From: Alentia gelatinosa
Taxonomy: Eukaryota > Annelida > Polychaeta > Phyllodocida > Polynoidae
Assembly (NCBI GenBank): GCA_950022655.1
Contig: OX465592.1
Location: 6,728,044-6,792,043, forward strand
Length of the DNA: 64,000 nt
Direction: 5' to 3'
A program made the position numbers and the translations under genes. Numbering within the stretch: the first letter of the stretch is position 1; each line of letters opens with the position of its first letter. This document shows, piece by piece, positions 11,019 through 22,237 of this stretch. The notes beneath the pieces are model-generated. The model was given only the letters and a program-made list of their open reading frames with translations. It was not told where the DNA came from and did not search any database.

Positions 11019-11327
11019 AAGGCCCGTTTCCATTGGCCGATTTCCCGTCACCGATCTGCAGTCAGGAACCACCCACGGTCTTTTTGCACTGTGGACCCAA
11101 TATCGGTCAATGGAAATAACCAAGGTCGTGAAATGCCCCACGACTTTTTCTGCTTAGATTATGCAATGTGGCATCACCCACCACTGAGTGAAAGCTAGGC
11201 CACTAAGTGAAATCTACTACCCTCAGCGATTTTTCTATACCGACACACAGTCAGTGGCACCACCGACAGACTTTCTGTGTAACTCAAAAATCTAAGCAAT
11301 CTTCATCAGCCAATGGAAACGGGCCTT
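11019..11327 (+). mobile_element. Family A MITE, complete, 309 bp
   Basis: Ends AAGGCCCGTTTCCATTGGCC and GCCAATGGAAACGGGCCTT. Flanked by TA on each side (11017-11018, 11328-11329). The interior carries CACCGATCTGCAGTCAGGAA and GATTATGCAATGTGGCA, both shared with copies at 37379, 37738, 48228 and 63735. Non-coding. TA could be the target duplication or part of a palindromic end. Confidence 0.8.
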
Positions 11328-11329
11328 TA

Positions 11330-11940
11330 GTCGTAGTCTGTACTCTCACTACGCTCTATGAGAGAAGAATTCTTAACGAACTAGGCTTAGAGCCCTGAGA
11401 ATCCACTGGCCTGCCTCCCGTGCTAAATACGCACCTCAATGCAACCCAAAGATTCCTATAATCTTAATGATGCAACCTAGCGGGAATACTGTGTGTCTAT
11501 CTAAGAGAGTGTATAACACTGTAGAGCACTATTGACATGAAGCGATTTGATCACGCACGGAAGACCAAAAGGTCTAACATCCTTCTTACATCCCGAGATC
11601 CTGGACTCTGAAGGGAGGACCTGAAGGTCAACTCCCTCCTTCCAGAGAGCCCGGGACTCTCTGACCCCGCCAAAAAGGGACCCAAAGGTCATCCTACCCC
11701 TGGCAGGGAACAGAGATAGAGGGACCTGTAGAGGGACCGCACATAGTCCCCCCACCCCCATTGTGTCCAGCTGGGCTGAGCAGGCTTCTTAAATACACCT
11801 GCTGGGTCTCACTGGGCATGTGCAGAACCCTGCTGGGTCCCCACTGGTTTGTCTGTGTGAGTCTGGTACCCAGTCAGCTTAAATAAATGTATTCAACTGC
11901 AGTTTAGTTAAGTTTCAGACTTGATGGAATATCAGACAAT
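11330..11940. other. Unique sequence
   Basis: No recognised repeat. Short frames only. Confidence 0.3.
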
Positions 11941-11944
11941 TTGG

Positions 11945-12392
11945 CATGAACATTAGAACCCATGTCAGTTTCCTGAAAATTGAAGATGATGATCTCTAAA
12001 TGTTGAAGAACACATATCTAACTATTTATAAAAGAACATAAAGAAATTCTAAAAGGTTGTTTTTCACATAATGAAACCCATGTCAATTCCCTCAGATTTT
12101 CACAGAACATAGCAGATGTATAGCATAACACATCTAATTCTTAGAATCTATAGGTCATCGTCCTAGTCTTTGAAAGAATTACCATATTTTTCAGGACATT
12201 CCCTATGTAAATCAAGCAAATGTAAATTGGCCTATTCTGCCTATCAAGATTGGATATAAACTGAACAAAATGTTAAATTTAGAATTAGAATCAATCACAA
12301 AGAACCAGTTTCGAGTAATAATTGACAATATTTAGAAATCGCCAGGGTGCGCCACCGTGAATTGTAGGTTATGCCTTCAATGGAATATGACC
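11945..12392 (+). mobile_element. Family J element, right-half fragment
   Basis: Aligns with 24245-24868: AACCCATGTCA blocks, TAAATCAAGCAAATGTAAAT, and the right end GGTGCGCCACCGTGAATTGT followed by a degenerate TATGCCTT terminus. The left end is missing. Confidence 0.7.
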
Positions 12393-13570
12393 CTTTATTG
12401 GTAGCAGACGACAATTTGCAGAACTCATCACCAAACATGTCCGTCCCGCCAAACATGCTCCCGCCATGTTATAATGAGCCTCAGCTGATTACTTTAGTCA
12501 GGAAAGTGGCGCTCTCCCTCACTTCATCGGGAATCTAGAAGTAGGGTGGAAGTCAACATTGCGCCAGACAGGAAGTGGATTTGGCACCAGACTGATTGCC
12601 ACCAGGGCGTTTCTTGGCGCTGATGTAGTCCCGATTTCCCGCCTCGAATGTAACATTTGCTGATGCCGCAGTGAGTGTTGTAGTCTCTGCAAGAGTGTTT
12701 ACAGACTAAATAAGGAATAACAATGAATGGGTGGCAACATCCAAATTAGTTGAATGCAGTCAGGATGGTTAGATAATGATGAGTATCAGCTGTAGCGAAT
12801 CTCTATAGTTTCATAAAAATTATAGGAACTATCATAACTATGTTGAAGTTCTGCAAAGTATTATAAACCTATGTAACATAAGGGAAAAGTAAACGAGTTT
12901 GCGCCCCCCCCCCCCAAAAAAAAAAAAAATTGGAATTAAAAAAAGACAACTCTATCCCCTTCCATGTATGGCAAAAAAGACTTCTGTATGTATATTAGGT
13001 ATTTTAGAAATTACTAGGGTGGCAATCTTTTCTGAATATAAGATAACAGTCAATCAGTTAGGCAATAGATAAGTCAGCTTACGTATGAGTCACTCAATAA
13101 AAAAAAATAAAAAAAGGAGCAAGACCAATTTGAAGTAATGAGACTTTGTTCACTTTGCAAGATGATCGGTTTTATGATACAAAATGTACATGACGCAAGA
13201 ACGCATAACGCAAGAACCTTTGTAAAATGTTTGACTTAATAAAGTTTTTGCTCGAAAAGAAAAAAAATTCCACTCGCTCTATAAACTTGTGGAATATTTT
13301 TATCCAAGCAAACGCGGTATGGGATGCCGTCCCAAGAAGGTAAACACGTTTCACTATAGTACTCTTTCGTCAAAAACAGCTTATATATGTTGCACACAGT
13401 GAACAGCAATAATTACTCTCCTTCTCACCTGCATAGCTGCACAAAGCAAGACTGGTGCAGAAATTCCTCGCATTGCATCCCTTAACAACGTAAATCAGTG
13501 CTGGGCCAGTCTCTGCACGGCCTCAAAGTCTCCACTCCCGGTACACCTCACTGGACCCCTATCCCGGCGT
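12393..13570. other. Unique sequence with a C/A homopolymer
   Basis: Contains a poly-C run followed by poly-A at about 12903-12930. No gene recognised. Part of 13100-13370 is AT-rich without repeats I can place. Confidence 0.35.
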
Positions 13571-13573
13571 TTA

Positions 13574-13918
13574 AGCCAACTACCGATTTCGGAACATTGA
13601 TGTAACTTTGTCGGCGATAAAGGAATGGTAATTTGTCTCAGGTGAACCATCCTAATGGAGTTTGCCCTGGTCGGTAGATGTAGGACAGTTAGGCAAGGGT
13701 CAGCCAACGATTAGTGAAACCACCCACTTGAGATGTTCTTTTGGCGCCGACAAGTTGTCGCCGACAATGGAACGTTGGTAAATGGCCTTTGATTGGGTGG
13801 CCGACATGGGCTGATGTGTTACGTAAATTGCCTGCAACAAATTCACTGACTCCTATATGATTTGGGAAATAATCGTTCGACCTTGAATCGGTAGATATGT
13901 ATTGGGCTTTACACTAGA
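13574..13918 (+). mobile_element. Family B MITE, 345 bp, TTA duplication
   Basis: Left end AGCCAACTACCGATTTCGGA after TTA (13571-13573); right end GTAGATATGTATTGGGCT followed by TTA (13919-13921). The interior contains GTCGGTAGATGTAGGACAG and GTTGTCGCCGACAATGG (perfect 13-mer palindrome at 13755-13767). The right TTA is also the beginning of the next family E element. Confidence 0.75.
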
Positions 13919-14425
13919 CGATTCTGAATGGCAATCCTGGCATTTTGCACAGCCTGACGATTTTCAGCAGTAAAAAGCTACAAATCATCCATTGTAAACG
14001 CCAAGCCCTGTGACTGCAGATCATCTGGTTATATCAGATTATACAATTAGGCACCACCTGACGACTATTGAACACTCTCTGACGCCTGGCACAATTTCAA
14101 ATTGGTCGTCTACATGGTCGGCGATTCTGTGAAAACTTATGGTCATCAGTGTAAATGCTCGGGTACATTCTCAGGTCGATGACTTTTACTGTGGACATTG
14201 CCACCACCTGATGACTATTGACTGGACAATCAACAGTCATCATATATATAGTCGTCTAGTGTAAACGCCAGGTTAGAGCACCACCTGACGACTATTGGCC
14301 AGATGATCTACAGTCGTCACGTCTTTAGTCATCTAGTGTAAACGCCGGGTTAGAAGACCACCTGACAACTATTGGCTAGACGATCTACAGTCACCATGTT
14401 TTAGTCGTCTAGTGTAAACGCCGGA
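13918..14425 (+). mobile_element. Family E MITE with triplicated right end
   Basis: Left end TTTACACTAGACGATTCTGA; right end TAGTGTAAACGCCGGATTA. The terminal 76-77 bp, each beginning ACCACCTGA.GACTATTG and ending TAGTGTAAACGCC.GG, is present three times (from about 14203, 14279 and 14356). This is a MITE end in an early stage of tandem amplification. Confidence 0.8.
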
Positions 14426-14428
14426 TTA

Positions 14429-15077
14429 CCTAACTGATCTGCACCCCTTCCTGCCAGTGTCCTTGGCCTGAACTCCCCTCAGTCAGGATGAAATTCTCGA
14501 CCATCAGATACAAGCTAATATCCGGCCGTTTGAAGCCAAATTGCCATGAATTATGGCAAATAGATGTAAAAGATTTATACGGCACATCAATGGAATAGGC
14601 TACATGCTTGAGTGTCATACTAATTTCAATGTGAAGGTCACCTCTACGTTCAAAACAATCTGAATAGTGCAGGGGGGGGGGGGGTTACTTATACAACAAG
14701 GTCATTCCTTGCAATGCACGTGGAAGACAGTTAATAGCTTTTACTCCTCTTTGAAAGAAAAGACCACATCAGAATGTAGAGGAGGACGGGACTACTCCGG
14801 CTAATATGAAGTATCAGGAGTGCGTTTTGTTTGATCTTGCTGACTTTGCAACTTGAATCAATGCTCTTCTGTCTTTTGTAAAGAAGTGTTTTATATATTT
14901 CCAGTATACTGTCGTGTATGTTAACACAGTAGAGGTCTATCAAGTTTCATACATAAATACTCGTATTGAGGTTGTGCACGATACAACTTCTCCTACCTTT
15001 CAATTCTGTACTCTGGATGTTCTGATCTAGGAGAAAAACCTAGATATAGATTTGTTCCGATGAAATCTCTGATAATC
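14429..15077. other. Unique sequence with a G homopolymer
   Basis: A poly-G run lies at about 14671-14684. Nothing else recognised. Confidence 0.3.
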
Positions 15078-15210
15078 CAATCGATATATTTTTTTTATAT
15101 TCTTTATTTATCCTGTAAAGGGTTTTCAGCATTTCGGCCGGTTTGATTTACCCTTACAGCTGGGAAACAGAGGTAAATCAAATCTCTACAGCTGTTATAC
15201 AATTTCCAAT
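15078..15210 (-). mobile_element. Family O retroposon-like 3' tail, copy 1
   Basis: Read on the minus strand this ends CAGGATAAATAAAGAATAT followed by A-rich sequence. Related tails occur at 33541-33690 and 56638-56760, where TTTATTTATCCTG-like and CTGGTTTCCATGT..CAG words recur in the opposite sense. An A-rich tail behind conserved sequence suggests a retroposon 3' end; the class is unknown. Confidence 0.4.
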
Positions 15211-15649
15211 TACTTATTTCTACTAAATAAATATTTTACAACTCAATTTTGTCAATAGTCTAGCTATTGAACTCTTACAATCCTATCTGTTGTTTCAATA
15301 TATAAATGAATACTAGATTAGACATATTTCATATGAGTGTTTGCCTATGCTATAATATGATAGACAATATTAGACTCAAGTATGATATAAACAGCCTTTG
15401 GGTAGTTTGAGCTATAGCAGCTGTAGAAATGCAGAAATCGGGGAAATCGCCTATAGATGGCTATACCTTTATGCTACCCCTAATAAAAAAACTCCATAGG
15501 CTTAACACTAGGTCACTGTATTCGGTCTGGAGTTCTGTTTGGATTCGGTCTGGAGAAATGAAAAATATTGCTCTAGTGGAATACACTTGACAAATGACGT
15601 CATTTGTTAATGTAGAAGTGATTTAGACGGGCGGGGTAGGATAAATTCT
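15211..15649. other. Unique sequence
   Basis: AT-rich, no gene. ACTCCATAGGCTTAACACTA at about 15492 resembles words near 53170-53200 and 58925-58945 that flank hairpin elements. Confidence 0.3.
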
Positions 15650-15793
15650 AAACCAAACTCGAGTTAGTCATGTTATTGTTCATCGCACTCCGGCAAGATC
15701 GTGTATTACTGCTCTCGGCTTTGCATCGCGCAGTAATACGTGATCTTGCCGTCTTGTGATAAACAGCAACACGACTAATTCTTGTTTGGTTTC
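15650..15793. mobile_element. Family H hairpin element with 62-bp arms
   Basis: Arms AAACCAAACTCGAGTTAGTC (from 15650) and ACGACTAATTCTTGTTTGG (to 15793) pair over about 62 bp, roughly 80% by eye. The apex is TGCTCTCGGCTTTGCATCGC between GTATTAC and GTAATAC. It is preceded by GGGGTAGGATAAATTC, a flank also found before the element at 53277. Confidence 0.7.
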
Positions 15794-16262
15794 TCCATAG
15801 TATTGTGTGAAGACTATTCTATTCAGCAAGAGTGTTAGTGTTCAATACTTCACGTGTGACCCTCCATGGTACTCGAGAGGTCTAGACACAAAGCCTTCTC
15901 TCTGTGCGAGAAATCGAACACAGACCTTTTTATACCTACATGAGAATGCTCCACATTATATAACAATATCCTGGCTGTGTTTACCCCTAATCTCGTTAAG
16001 TCACAGGAAACATTTTATTACATGCCTTCGCCACGGCAGCATTTGAAGTGTCATAGAAAAAAGCTGCCTCAGCTTAAGACCAGAACCCAGGATAAAGAAT
16101 AGGCAGTCTAAATCGATGTGAATATCTCAGAAGATCCTTGTGTGATAACTATTGAATGATTAGATCCAATAAAAGCTTTAGTGGTTCGATGGGATCTTAT
16201 AGATTCGGCATTTTCCGCTAATACCAGTAATGCTGCGTTTCCGCCTGCCGACTGAAACCCAA
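15794..16262. other. Unique sequence
   Basis: No recognised element. A 79-codon frame at 15807-16046 is not supported as coding. Confidence 0.3.
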
Positions 16263-16569
16263 AGCCCAATGCCCATCTACCGATTTCGGAACATTCATGT
16301 ACCTTTGTCGGCGACAAATGGACAGTAATTTGTCTCAGCCAAGGCATCCTAACGGAGTCGGCCGTAGTCGGTAGATGTAGGACAGCTAGGCAAGGGTGAG
16401 CCACCGATTAGTAGACAGATTTGCTTAGGACTAATATCCACCACCCCATCTCCTCAATGTCCGCAGATCGAGCGAAGGGTCACGTAATTTGCCTGCGACA
16501 AGTTCACCGACTCCTATACGATTTGCAAACTAATCGCTCAACCCTGAATCGGTAGATGGGCATCATGCT
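16263..16569 (+). mobile_element. Family B MITE, about 307 bp
   Basis: Left end AGCCCAATGCCCATCTACCG, right end GAATCGGTAGATGGGCATCA. The interior has the palindrome TTGTCGGCGACAA (16305-16317), GTAATTTGTCTCAGCCAAGG and the right block CACCGACTCCTATACGATTT. The flanking bases do not form a clean TTA pair, so the insertion is older or its ends have mutated. Confidence 0.75.
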
Positions 16570-16839
16570 CAACTGATAATTTTCACGCTGTACAAAAGTC
16601 GGTCGGTGGTTCTTCTTGTGAAAGGTCAGTGGTACATAATCGGTGACATACACTACAAAAACACGATGGACACGTACCGACTTTTGGTAGTAAAATGCAG
16701 ACTGCCACCGATTGAATCAATTTGCTTTGATTTTGTTTCTGGATACAGAAGTCGGTTAAGGTGGGAATGTACGGAGCTTCATACCCATTCCATCCCATAA
16801 CATCATCATTACCAAAGATGTTTAGTTCTATATATGTTG

Positions 16840-16882
16840 AATAAGCTAGGCTCATACATGAAGACCCTTTATATATATATAA

Positions 16883-16942
<60 letters not shown>

Positions 16943-16977
16943 TGAAAAGGGTCTTCATGTATGAGCCTAGATTATTT
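16840..16977. mobile_element. Foldback element with a (TA)n core
   Basis: Arms CTAGGCTCATACATGAAGAC (left) and GTCTTCATGTATGAGCCTAG (right) pair almost perfectly for about 30 bp. The spacer 16869-16940 is a TA microsatellite. The word CATGAAGACCCTTTT recurs alone near 55125. Confidence 0.75.
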
Positions 16978-17040
16978 AACAGACCCCAGAATCGAGTCCT
17001 TGTGAGAGTATGACATTAAGAAAGAAATCGAGGAGTGTTT

Positions 17041-17154
17041 GGTCAGTGTCCTCGTTCGCCACCGAGTTTGGAGTGCGCAGTAATAAGAACGAGACGATAG
17101 CCGAGTGAATATTCTGATGCACTCCAAACGTGACAGCGAACGGGGACTCAGACC
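17041..17154. mobile_element. Family H hairpin element
   Basis: Arms GGTCAGTGTCCTCGTTCGCC..TTTGGAGTGC and GCACTCCAAACGTGACAGCG..CAGACC. The apex is AACGAGACGATAGCCGAGTG with TAAT/ATTC neighbours, similar in style to other family H apices. Confidence 0.65.
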
Positions 17155-17171
17155 AAGCACGAACGTGTTTC

Positions 17172-17620
17172 TGATTTTATCTTAGCCTGGAAGTATTCAC
17201 CTGTTTAGCTCCCGTTGAGTATGAGTTACCGTACTCGCAAGCCCGTTGAGAACGAGCACGTAATGATAATCCTATGGACGTTTATACTAGGCTAGGGGTG
17301 GGGAGTTAGCTCACCGGACTTGTAACCCCAAGGTTGCAAGACTTTGTGGGTTCGAGTCCCACCCCCAGCAGTGGTAGATTTACTGCTATATCAAAGGCCA
17401 TCCTTCTCATACCATGTCTATGTGGTGTGGGAAGTAAAAGAACTCTCACCTCGGTAAATGTGTAGGGGTGAGATTTCTACCTGAATTCATCACATAGATT
17501 CGATCACCACCCTAGCGGTGTAAAAGAACCTTGAGAAAGTCTGGAAACGACCTATAATGATTGACTGGACGTAAAATCAAACCAAACAAATAATATACTA
17601 GGCTAAGATAAAATACCGGG
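17172..17620. mobile_element. Inverted arms surrounding the SINE
   Basis: TTTTATCTTAGCCT at about 17176 is the inverse of AGGCTAAGATAAAA at about 17600. Apart from a spacer of about 90 bp, everything between them is the SINE. This fits a SINE inserted in the right arm of an older foldback element. Confidence 0.45.
17283..17605 (+). mobile_element. tRNA-derived SINE with 12-bp target duplication
   Basis: The head GGGGTGGGGAGTTAGCTCAC carries a box A-like TTAGCTCACCGG. Downstream, GTGGGTTCGAGTCCCAC forms a perfect T-arm with a consensus box B (GGTTCGAGTCC). TATACTAGGCTA is present directly on both sides (17283-17294 and 17594-17605), a target-site duplication. The body is about 299 bp. The tail (from about 17371) contains TGTGGTGTGGGAAGTAAAAG and ends A-rich (AAACCAAACAAATAA). 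Pol III transcription of the head is inferred from family knowledge. Confidence 0.85.
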
Positions 17621-17949
17621 TTGAGATAAAGCCTCATCTACGGCCTAAGATAGGCCTGGATAGGCAGCCTGCGCCTCACGAAGCCTCAAGGTGCGATGTC
17701 AGGTGAGGCTGAGGCTGAGTCTGATGAGGGCGGCGTCCGTGAGGCACGCATGCGCAAACCGTGTGCACACTGAGCGATAATTGGCGTACTCAGGAGAGCC
17801 CCACAGAGATAACCCACAGAGGGCGGTGTGCAGAACCCAGGAGGCGGCCTGCTTACTGGAGGGGTCCTCCTGGGTGGGGAGAGACTGGGGTGCTCTACTG
17901 TGGGTATCTAGGTAGAAGGTGAGAGGAAAAGGGTAGGTATATGTATACG

Positions 17950-18257
17950 CAATATTACCATGATTTGGATTTGCGTGGTCGTATTCTTCACATAGTTGAC
18001 ACATAGTAACTACGAGGAGAATACAGCCACACAGATAAAAATCATGGTAATGTTGTATTGAATACTCACCTTTAGACCAATTATTAGGAAATAAATTTGA
18101 CGCAAGCGCCGTGCATTGTTTATATAAGATAATGCCCGTCAGGTAGCCGGAAAAAACCTGTTCTCCTAGGAGAATACGGCTTTCCGTATTCTACTCAGTA
18201 GCGATCTGTAGGCACCATAGGCTTAGTGTGGAGACTCCGTATTAGGTGTGTGATAAA
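17950..18257 (-). mobile_element. Family H MITE (subtype CCACCTAATA), copy 2
   Basis: Reverse complement of 1531-1860. The right boundary GGAGACTCCGTATTAGGTGT is the inverted left end of copy 1. The hairpin 17956-18046 has arms ATTACCATGATTTGGATTTG / AAAAATCATGGTAAT and GTATTCT/AGAATAC. A TTTATATAAGATAATGCCCG segment is shared with copy 1 in inverse sense. Confidence 0.65.
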
Positions 18258-18439
18258 CGACCATACCTACGGACTCAGTAACTATGTTTCCTTATTACTA
18301 TACACCTCCTAATCGTATAAAATGTAGATAGGGGAACCAGGGGAACGGTGTGAGGGTGTAGACTGGTGTGCTACTAGAGGAAATTAGGAGGAGTATACAG
18401 ACAACGCAAAAACAAGAAATTACATGATGCAGGGGAAGA

Positions 18440-18590
18440 TAGATACACGATATTATCATCATCTTGATCTGTATGGTCGTATCCTCCACGTGGTTGACAC
18501 GTAGTAATACCCGAAAGAATGAAGGATATTGCGTCATGTCAACTACGAGGAGAATAAGACCATGCTGATCAAAATGATAGTAAGGTTTTA
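18440..18590. mobile_element. Family H hairpin, related copy
   Basis: ATTATCATCATCTTGATCTG..GGTCGTATCCTCC at the left pairs with GGAGAATAAGACC..GATCAAAATGATAGTAA at the right. The apex includes GACACGTAGTAATACCCGAA. It is a diverged relative of the hairpin at 17956-18046. Confidence 0.6.
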
Positions 18591-18689
18591 TTCATTATTC
18601 AGCAGTCAAAATATTAAGTTATTAAAGAAAAAATACTAGCAGCTAATATTTTCACGCACTTCTTTGCATACTAGAAAGAAAACGCCATT

Positions 18690-18866
18690 TTACTTACTTC
18701 GGAAGTCATCGATTCACAGCCTGTTGACTTGATGTTGGTGCGCATTCACTACGGGCACAGTGCGCCCGGACGTTCAATACGTCTCAGTGAGCCCGAACAT
18801 TCTTTATACTGCACCCCGAGCGGCGGGTAGTTTTTCCACAGACGTTCAGCCATGGGTATGTAACAT
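18690..18866 (+). mobile_element. Family K MITE, right-half fragment
   Basis: Shares CATTCACTACGGGCACAGTG, CAGTGAGCCCGAACATTCTT, TATACTGCACC and CATAGACGTTC-like blocks with 3640-3768 and 61400-61512. Confidence 0.65.
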
Positions 18867-18909
18867 ATAATCAAAGATAGGATTATAGTGATCATAGGCT
18901 TGTGTCGTC

Positions 18910-18971
<62 letters not shown>
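18910..18971. repeat. (TA)n microsatellite
   Basis: About 30 uninterrupted TA units. Confidence 0.97.
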
Positions 18972-18973
<2 letters not shown>

Positions 18974-19435
18974 AAAATGCTTTTTAAAATCGCCTTTGTG
19001 AATCATTTGAATTCGATCGTGTTTTCTACGTGTAGAGTTTGAGTTCATGACTAAGCATCTTCCAAAACAATTTTCGTCAACCAAGCATAGCACACAGAAT
19101 TCCTAGGACCCATTTTAATCATCTCCAAGGGCTTCCTGTAAGGGTTCAGTCGTTATCATACATGTTATAAAACCTCTTTTCCGCAAGATTAACGTTTTTC
19201 CAGAAATGTCATTTCAATTAAAGACAATGCCGACGGTTCTTGGAAAATTCCAATCCTTCAGGGGTTATTTCACGCAGCTGGCTGGGAGGAAGATTCGATA
19301 GTGGCGATGAAATGCCAGTTCATTAAAGGAAATCCCATCATGAAATTGGATAAAAAAGAGACATCAAATGACATTGAATATCTATGACCTGGTTGTACAT
19401 AGGGATCAGTTCCTATTTTCAGAAGTCCATGTTAC
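18972..19435. other. Unique sequence
   Basis: No recognised gene or repeat. Confidence 0.3.
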
Positions 19436-19655
19436 CAGGTTTACATTGATGACTAAAAACGTGACGACTGTAAATCGTCAAGCCAAGTCTTTAGGTGGTG
19501 CATGATTATGCAATCTCGGCCGCGATACTCATCAACCCAAGATTTTCCTCGAGCTTTTACACCATGCATATGACCTTTTTAAAAAAAATTAAACCATGGA
19601 GATTAATTTCCATCTGTCTAAACGACTAATCTAAGCCGGATTGAAGTAGTCCCCA
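19436..19655 (+). mobile_element. Family E MITE, left-half fragment
   Basis: TTA then CCAGGTTTACATTGATGACT matches the family E terminus. Continues with CGACTGTAAATCGTCAAGCC, CATGATTATGCAATCTC and CTGTCTAAACGACTAATCTA, as in the copies at 20666 and 30862. The right end is absent. Confidence 0.65.
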
Positions 19656-20562
19656 GCATCATGCTTTGGGGCCAACAATTATTTGCACAGATGGATTCTC
19701 TATTTTTTTTTTTTTTATTCGATATCATTTTGAGACAATAATACTCGCTCTCATGAGCGATCTTCCGTATTCATGTCTTGTGGACATTACAGGACATTAC
19801 AGTATAGGCAATTTGTACATAATTATACATAGAAAAAAACAAAAAACAAAACAACATTCACAAATCAACATACATATTTTCCATATATGTATTGAACAAA
19901 ACAGAGAATTTTCTTTCATTTATCTATGTTCATTGTTTGAATCACTTCCTTCACCTTCATTTCAATTTTAAATTTATCCATCTGATGTATAGCTTGGACT
20001 TCCGGCGCTAGAATGAGAACCAAGTCCGATTTTTGTCCAGGCTGCGTATAATTAATCGGCGGGGTTTTAGTCGGCAGGTGGAAACGACGCCTACCACTCA
20101 TATGGAGGAGGTCGAAGTTTCTTTTCATGAGTGGCCTTCTCCAATCAGATTACATTCAGAATTAACAACCAATTCCCGAATTTATCGCTCGTCCATAGCG
20201 ATGAAAATGCAATTAGTGTCTAACTTCAGTGACGTAGCAGGTGGCCAGACGTACCCGTCTAGACTGGGGAGTGGCGGTCCTGGTTTGAGCAGGCAATGCC
20301 TGTAGGGAACCAGCGAATCCCCGCCGGTTTCCCGCCACGACTTGACGGTAGATTAGTCTCGCGGTGCCACGTTCCCGGCGAGACCTTGATAATGCAACCC
20401 ATGTCCCTGGTGGCTTCCGCTGCCTCGCTGGTTTTTTCGAGCTGTAACTAACTACCGCTTAATTCACGTGGAGGACCAGCGTTGGAGGTCGCTAGGAGTC
20501 AGGTGGTGCCCTCGGGTGGGATCCAGTGGTGACCTCGCCTATTATAGTGTAAATGTGAGCCT
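19656..20562. other. Unique sequence
   Basis: Nothing placed with confidence. A fragment near 20050-20090 (GGGGTTTTAGTCGGCAGGTG) resembles MITE ends but has no partner. Confidence 0.3.
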
Positions 20563-21546
20563 ATCCACCAGGGGCAGGGCATTGATCGAGATTTCCCCGG
20601 TCAGGTTAATTACGAGACCCGGAAGTCGCTGAAAAACTAGCAGCGGCCAGCACCAGTGAGCTTTACCCGCCGTTTACATTAGACTAAATATGTGGCGACT
20701 GTAAATTTTCAAGCCAGTAGTTGTCAGGTGGTGGCAATGTCCACCGCAAAAGTCGGCAACCTCAAAATGGACTCTCGAGCGTTTACACTGATGACTAAGT
20801 TTTTACAGAATCGCCGCCTGTCTAGACGACTAATTCAAGCCGGCTTGAATCAGTTGCCAGTATCGGAGTGTGTTCAATAGTCGTCAGTTGGTGCCAAATT
20901 GCGTAATAATGCATAATCAGATGATCTGCAGTAGCCATGCGCTTGGCGTTTACACTAGATGACTTCTAGCCTTTTACGGCTGAAAGTCATCAGGCAGTGC
21001 TAAATTCAAGAATCGCTTATAATCGTCTAGTGTAAATGCCACGTATCCACTAGGGGCAGGGCAGTCATCGAGATTTCCCCGGTCAGGTTAATTGCGAGAC
21101 CCGGAAGTCACTAAAAAACTAGCAGTAACAGCATGAGGCCAGCACCAGCAGAACCAGTGACGTCACCCCCGCCTGGCCACTCTCCTCCCAGATATTTTGT
21201 GGTGCTTGCATCAGAGCATGTCCATTTGTCATCAGGTGGTGCTGAATTGCATGATCAGACGTAATCAGATGATCTGCAGTCACCATTCACTTGGCGTTTA
21301 CACTGGAAGACGTTAGCCTTTTACAGATGAAAGTCGTCAGGTGGTGCTAAATTAAAAAATCGCTGCCTATAGTGTAAACGCTGGGTGTCCAGGGGCAGGG
21401 CAGTCATCCGGATTTCCCCAGTCAGGTTAATTACGAGACCCGGAAGTAGCCGAAAAACCAGCAGTAACGGCACGCAGCCAGCACCAGCGGAACCAGTGAC
21501 GTCAGCCCCACCTGCAGGTCGCTCTCCTCCCAGATCTTTTGTGGTG
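20530..21546 (+). repeat. Triplicated compound: family E element plus GC-rich segment R
   Basis: Segment R (AGGGGCAGGGCA..GGATTTCCCCGGTCAGGTTAATTACGAGACCCGGAAGT in outline) occurs at 20563-20660, 21044-21206 and 21385-21546. Each R is preceded by a family E right end (TAGTGTAAA.G). Full family E interiors lie at 20666-21043 and, truncated, at 21208-21384. R2 and R3 both contain CCAGTGACGTCA and CTCTCCTCCCAGAT. Tandem duplication followed by deletion explains the 481-bp and about 340-bp spacings. Confidence 0.75.
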
Positions 21547-21744
21547 ATTACGCTTACTGATCTCTGCTACGAATCTATGACGTCACATAAATGAACAGGA
21601 AAAGAAAATAGATTTGGGGTTCAAAATAATTGTCAAAGGTTATAAAAGTCGAACAACTAATCTATTGAGAATTGGGAGAATATGGAAGTGTTGAATATGC
21701 TTCACAGACAATCCAGCAGTTTCTTTTCCCTGTGGATACCACTT

Positions 21745-22237
21745 CAGTAAAACCCCGCTTAAAGGGACACCCTCTCTTCCAAGCAAAGTGTCCTCTTGAG
21801 CGGGGTGACCCCTTAAGCGGGGGTTTTCACTTTGTCGATGGTTAGGCCATGTAGTACAATACGCTCATACAGGTGATATTAAGTCATGGAGATACTGTTT
21901 TAAACACACAAACACCCCACAGACGCCCACCTGGCGCCTACTCGATCCTATGGAGGCTATTGCTGGGTACCTGATTGTCTAGAGACCAGTCTACCCGCCT
22001 CAAACACACCCCATCAACAAGCAATCACCATAATCTGGATTGTAGCCCCCACACTGTCCAGTCAGATTGGATGAGGTGACGGGGTTAAGAAGCATACAGT
22101 ACCAAAATAACAGTGTCCTTCAGTTGGGTGACCGCTTCAGTGGGGTGACCCCTTATGTGTGGGGACCCCTTAAGCGGGGTGTCTTCTTAAGCAGGGTGGC
22201 CTCTTATGTGGGTGGTCCAAGCAGCGGGGTTTTACTG
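21745..22237 (+). mobile_element. Family G MITE, 493 bp
   Basis: Ends CAGTAAAACCCCGCTTAAAG and GCAGCGGGGTTTTACTG. The interior repeats GGGTGACCCCTTAAGCGGG-like words at both ends (21800-21835 and 22120-22215). CAGTAAAACCCC ends recur at 25789 and 32554. The flanking bases do not give a clear duplication. Confidence 0.75.

Noticed and set aside
17295..17370. Functional tRNA gene
   Set aside because: T-arm and box B are perfect, but the acceptor and anticodon arms do not fold well and the unit is bounded by a target-site duplication about 300 bp wide. It is a SINE head.
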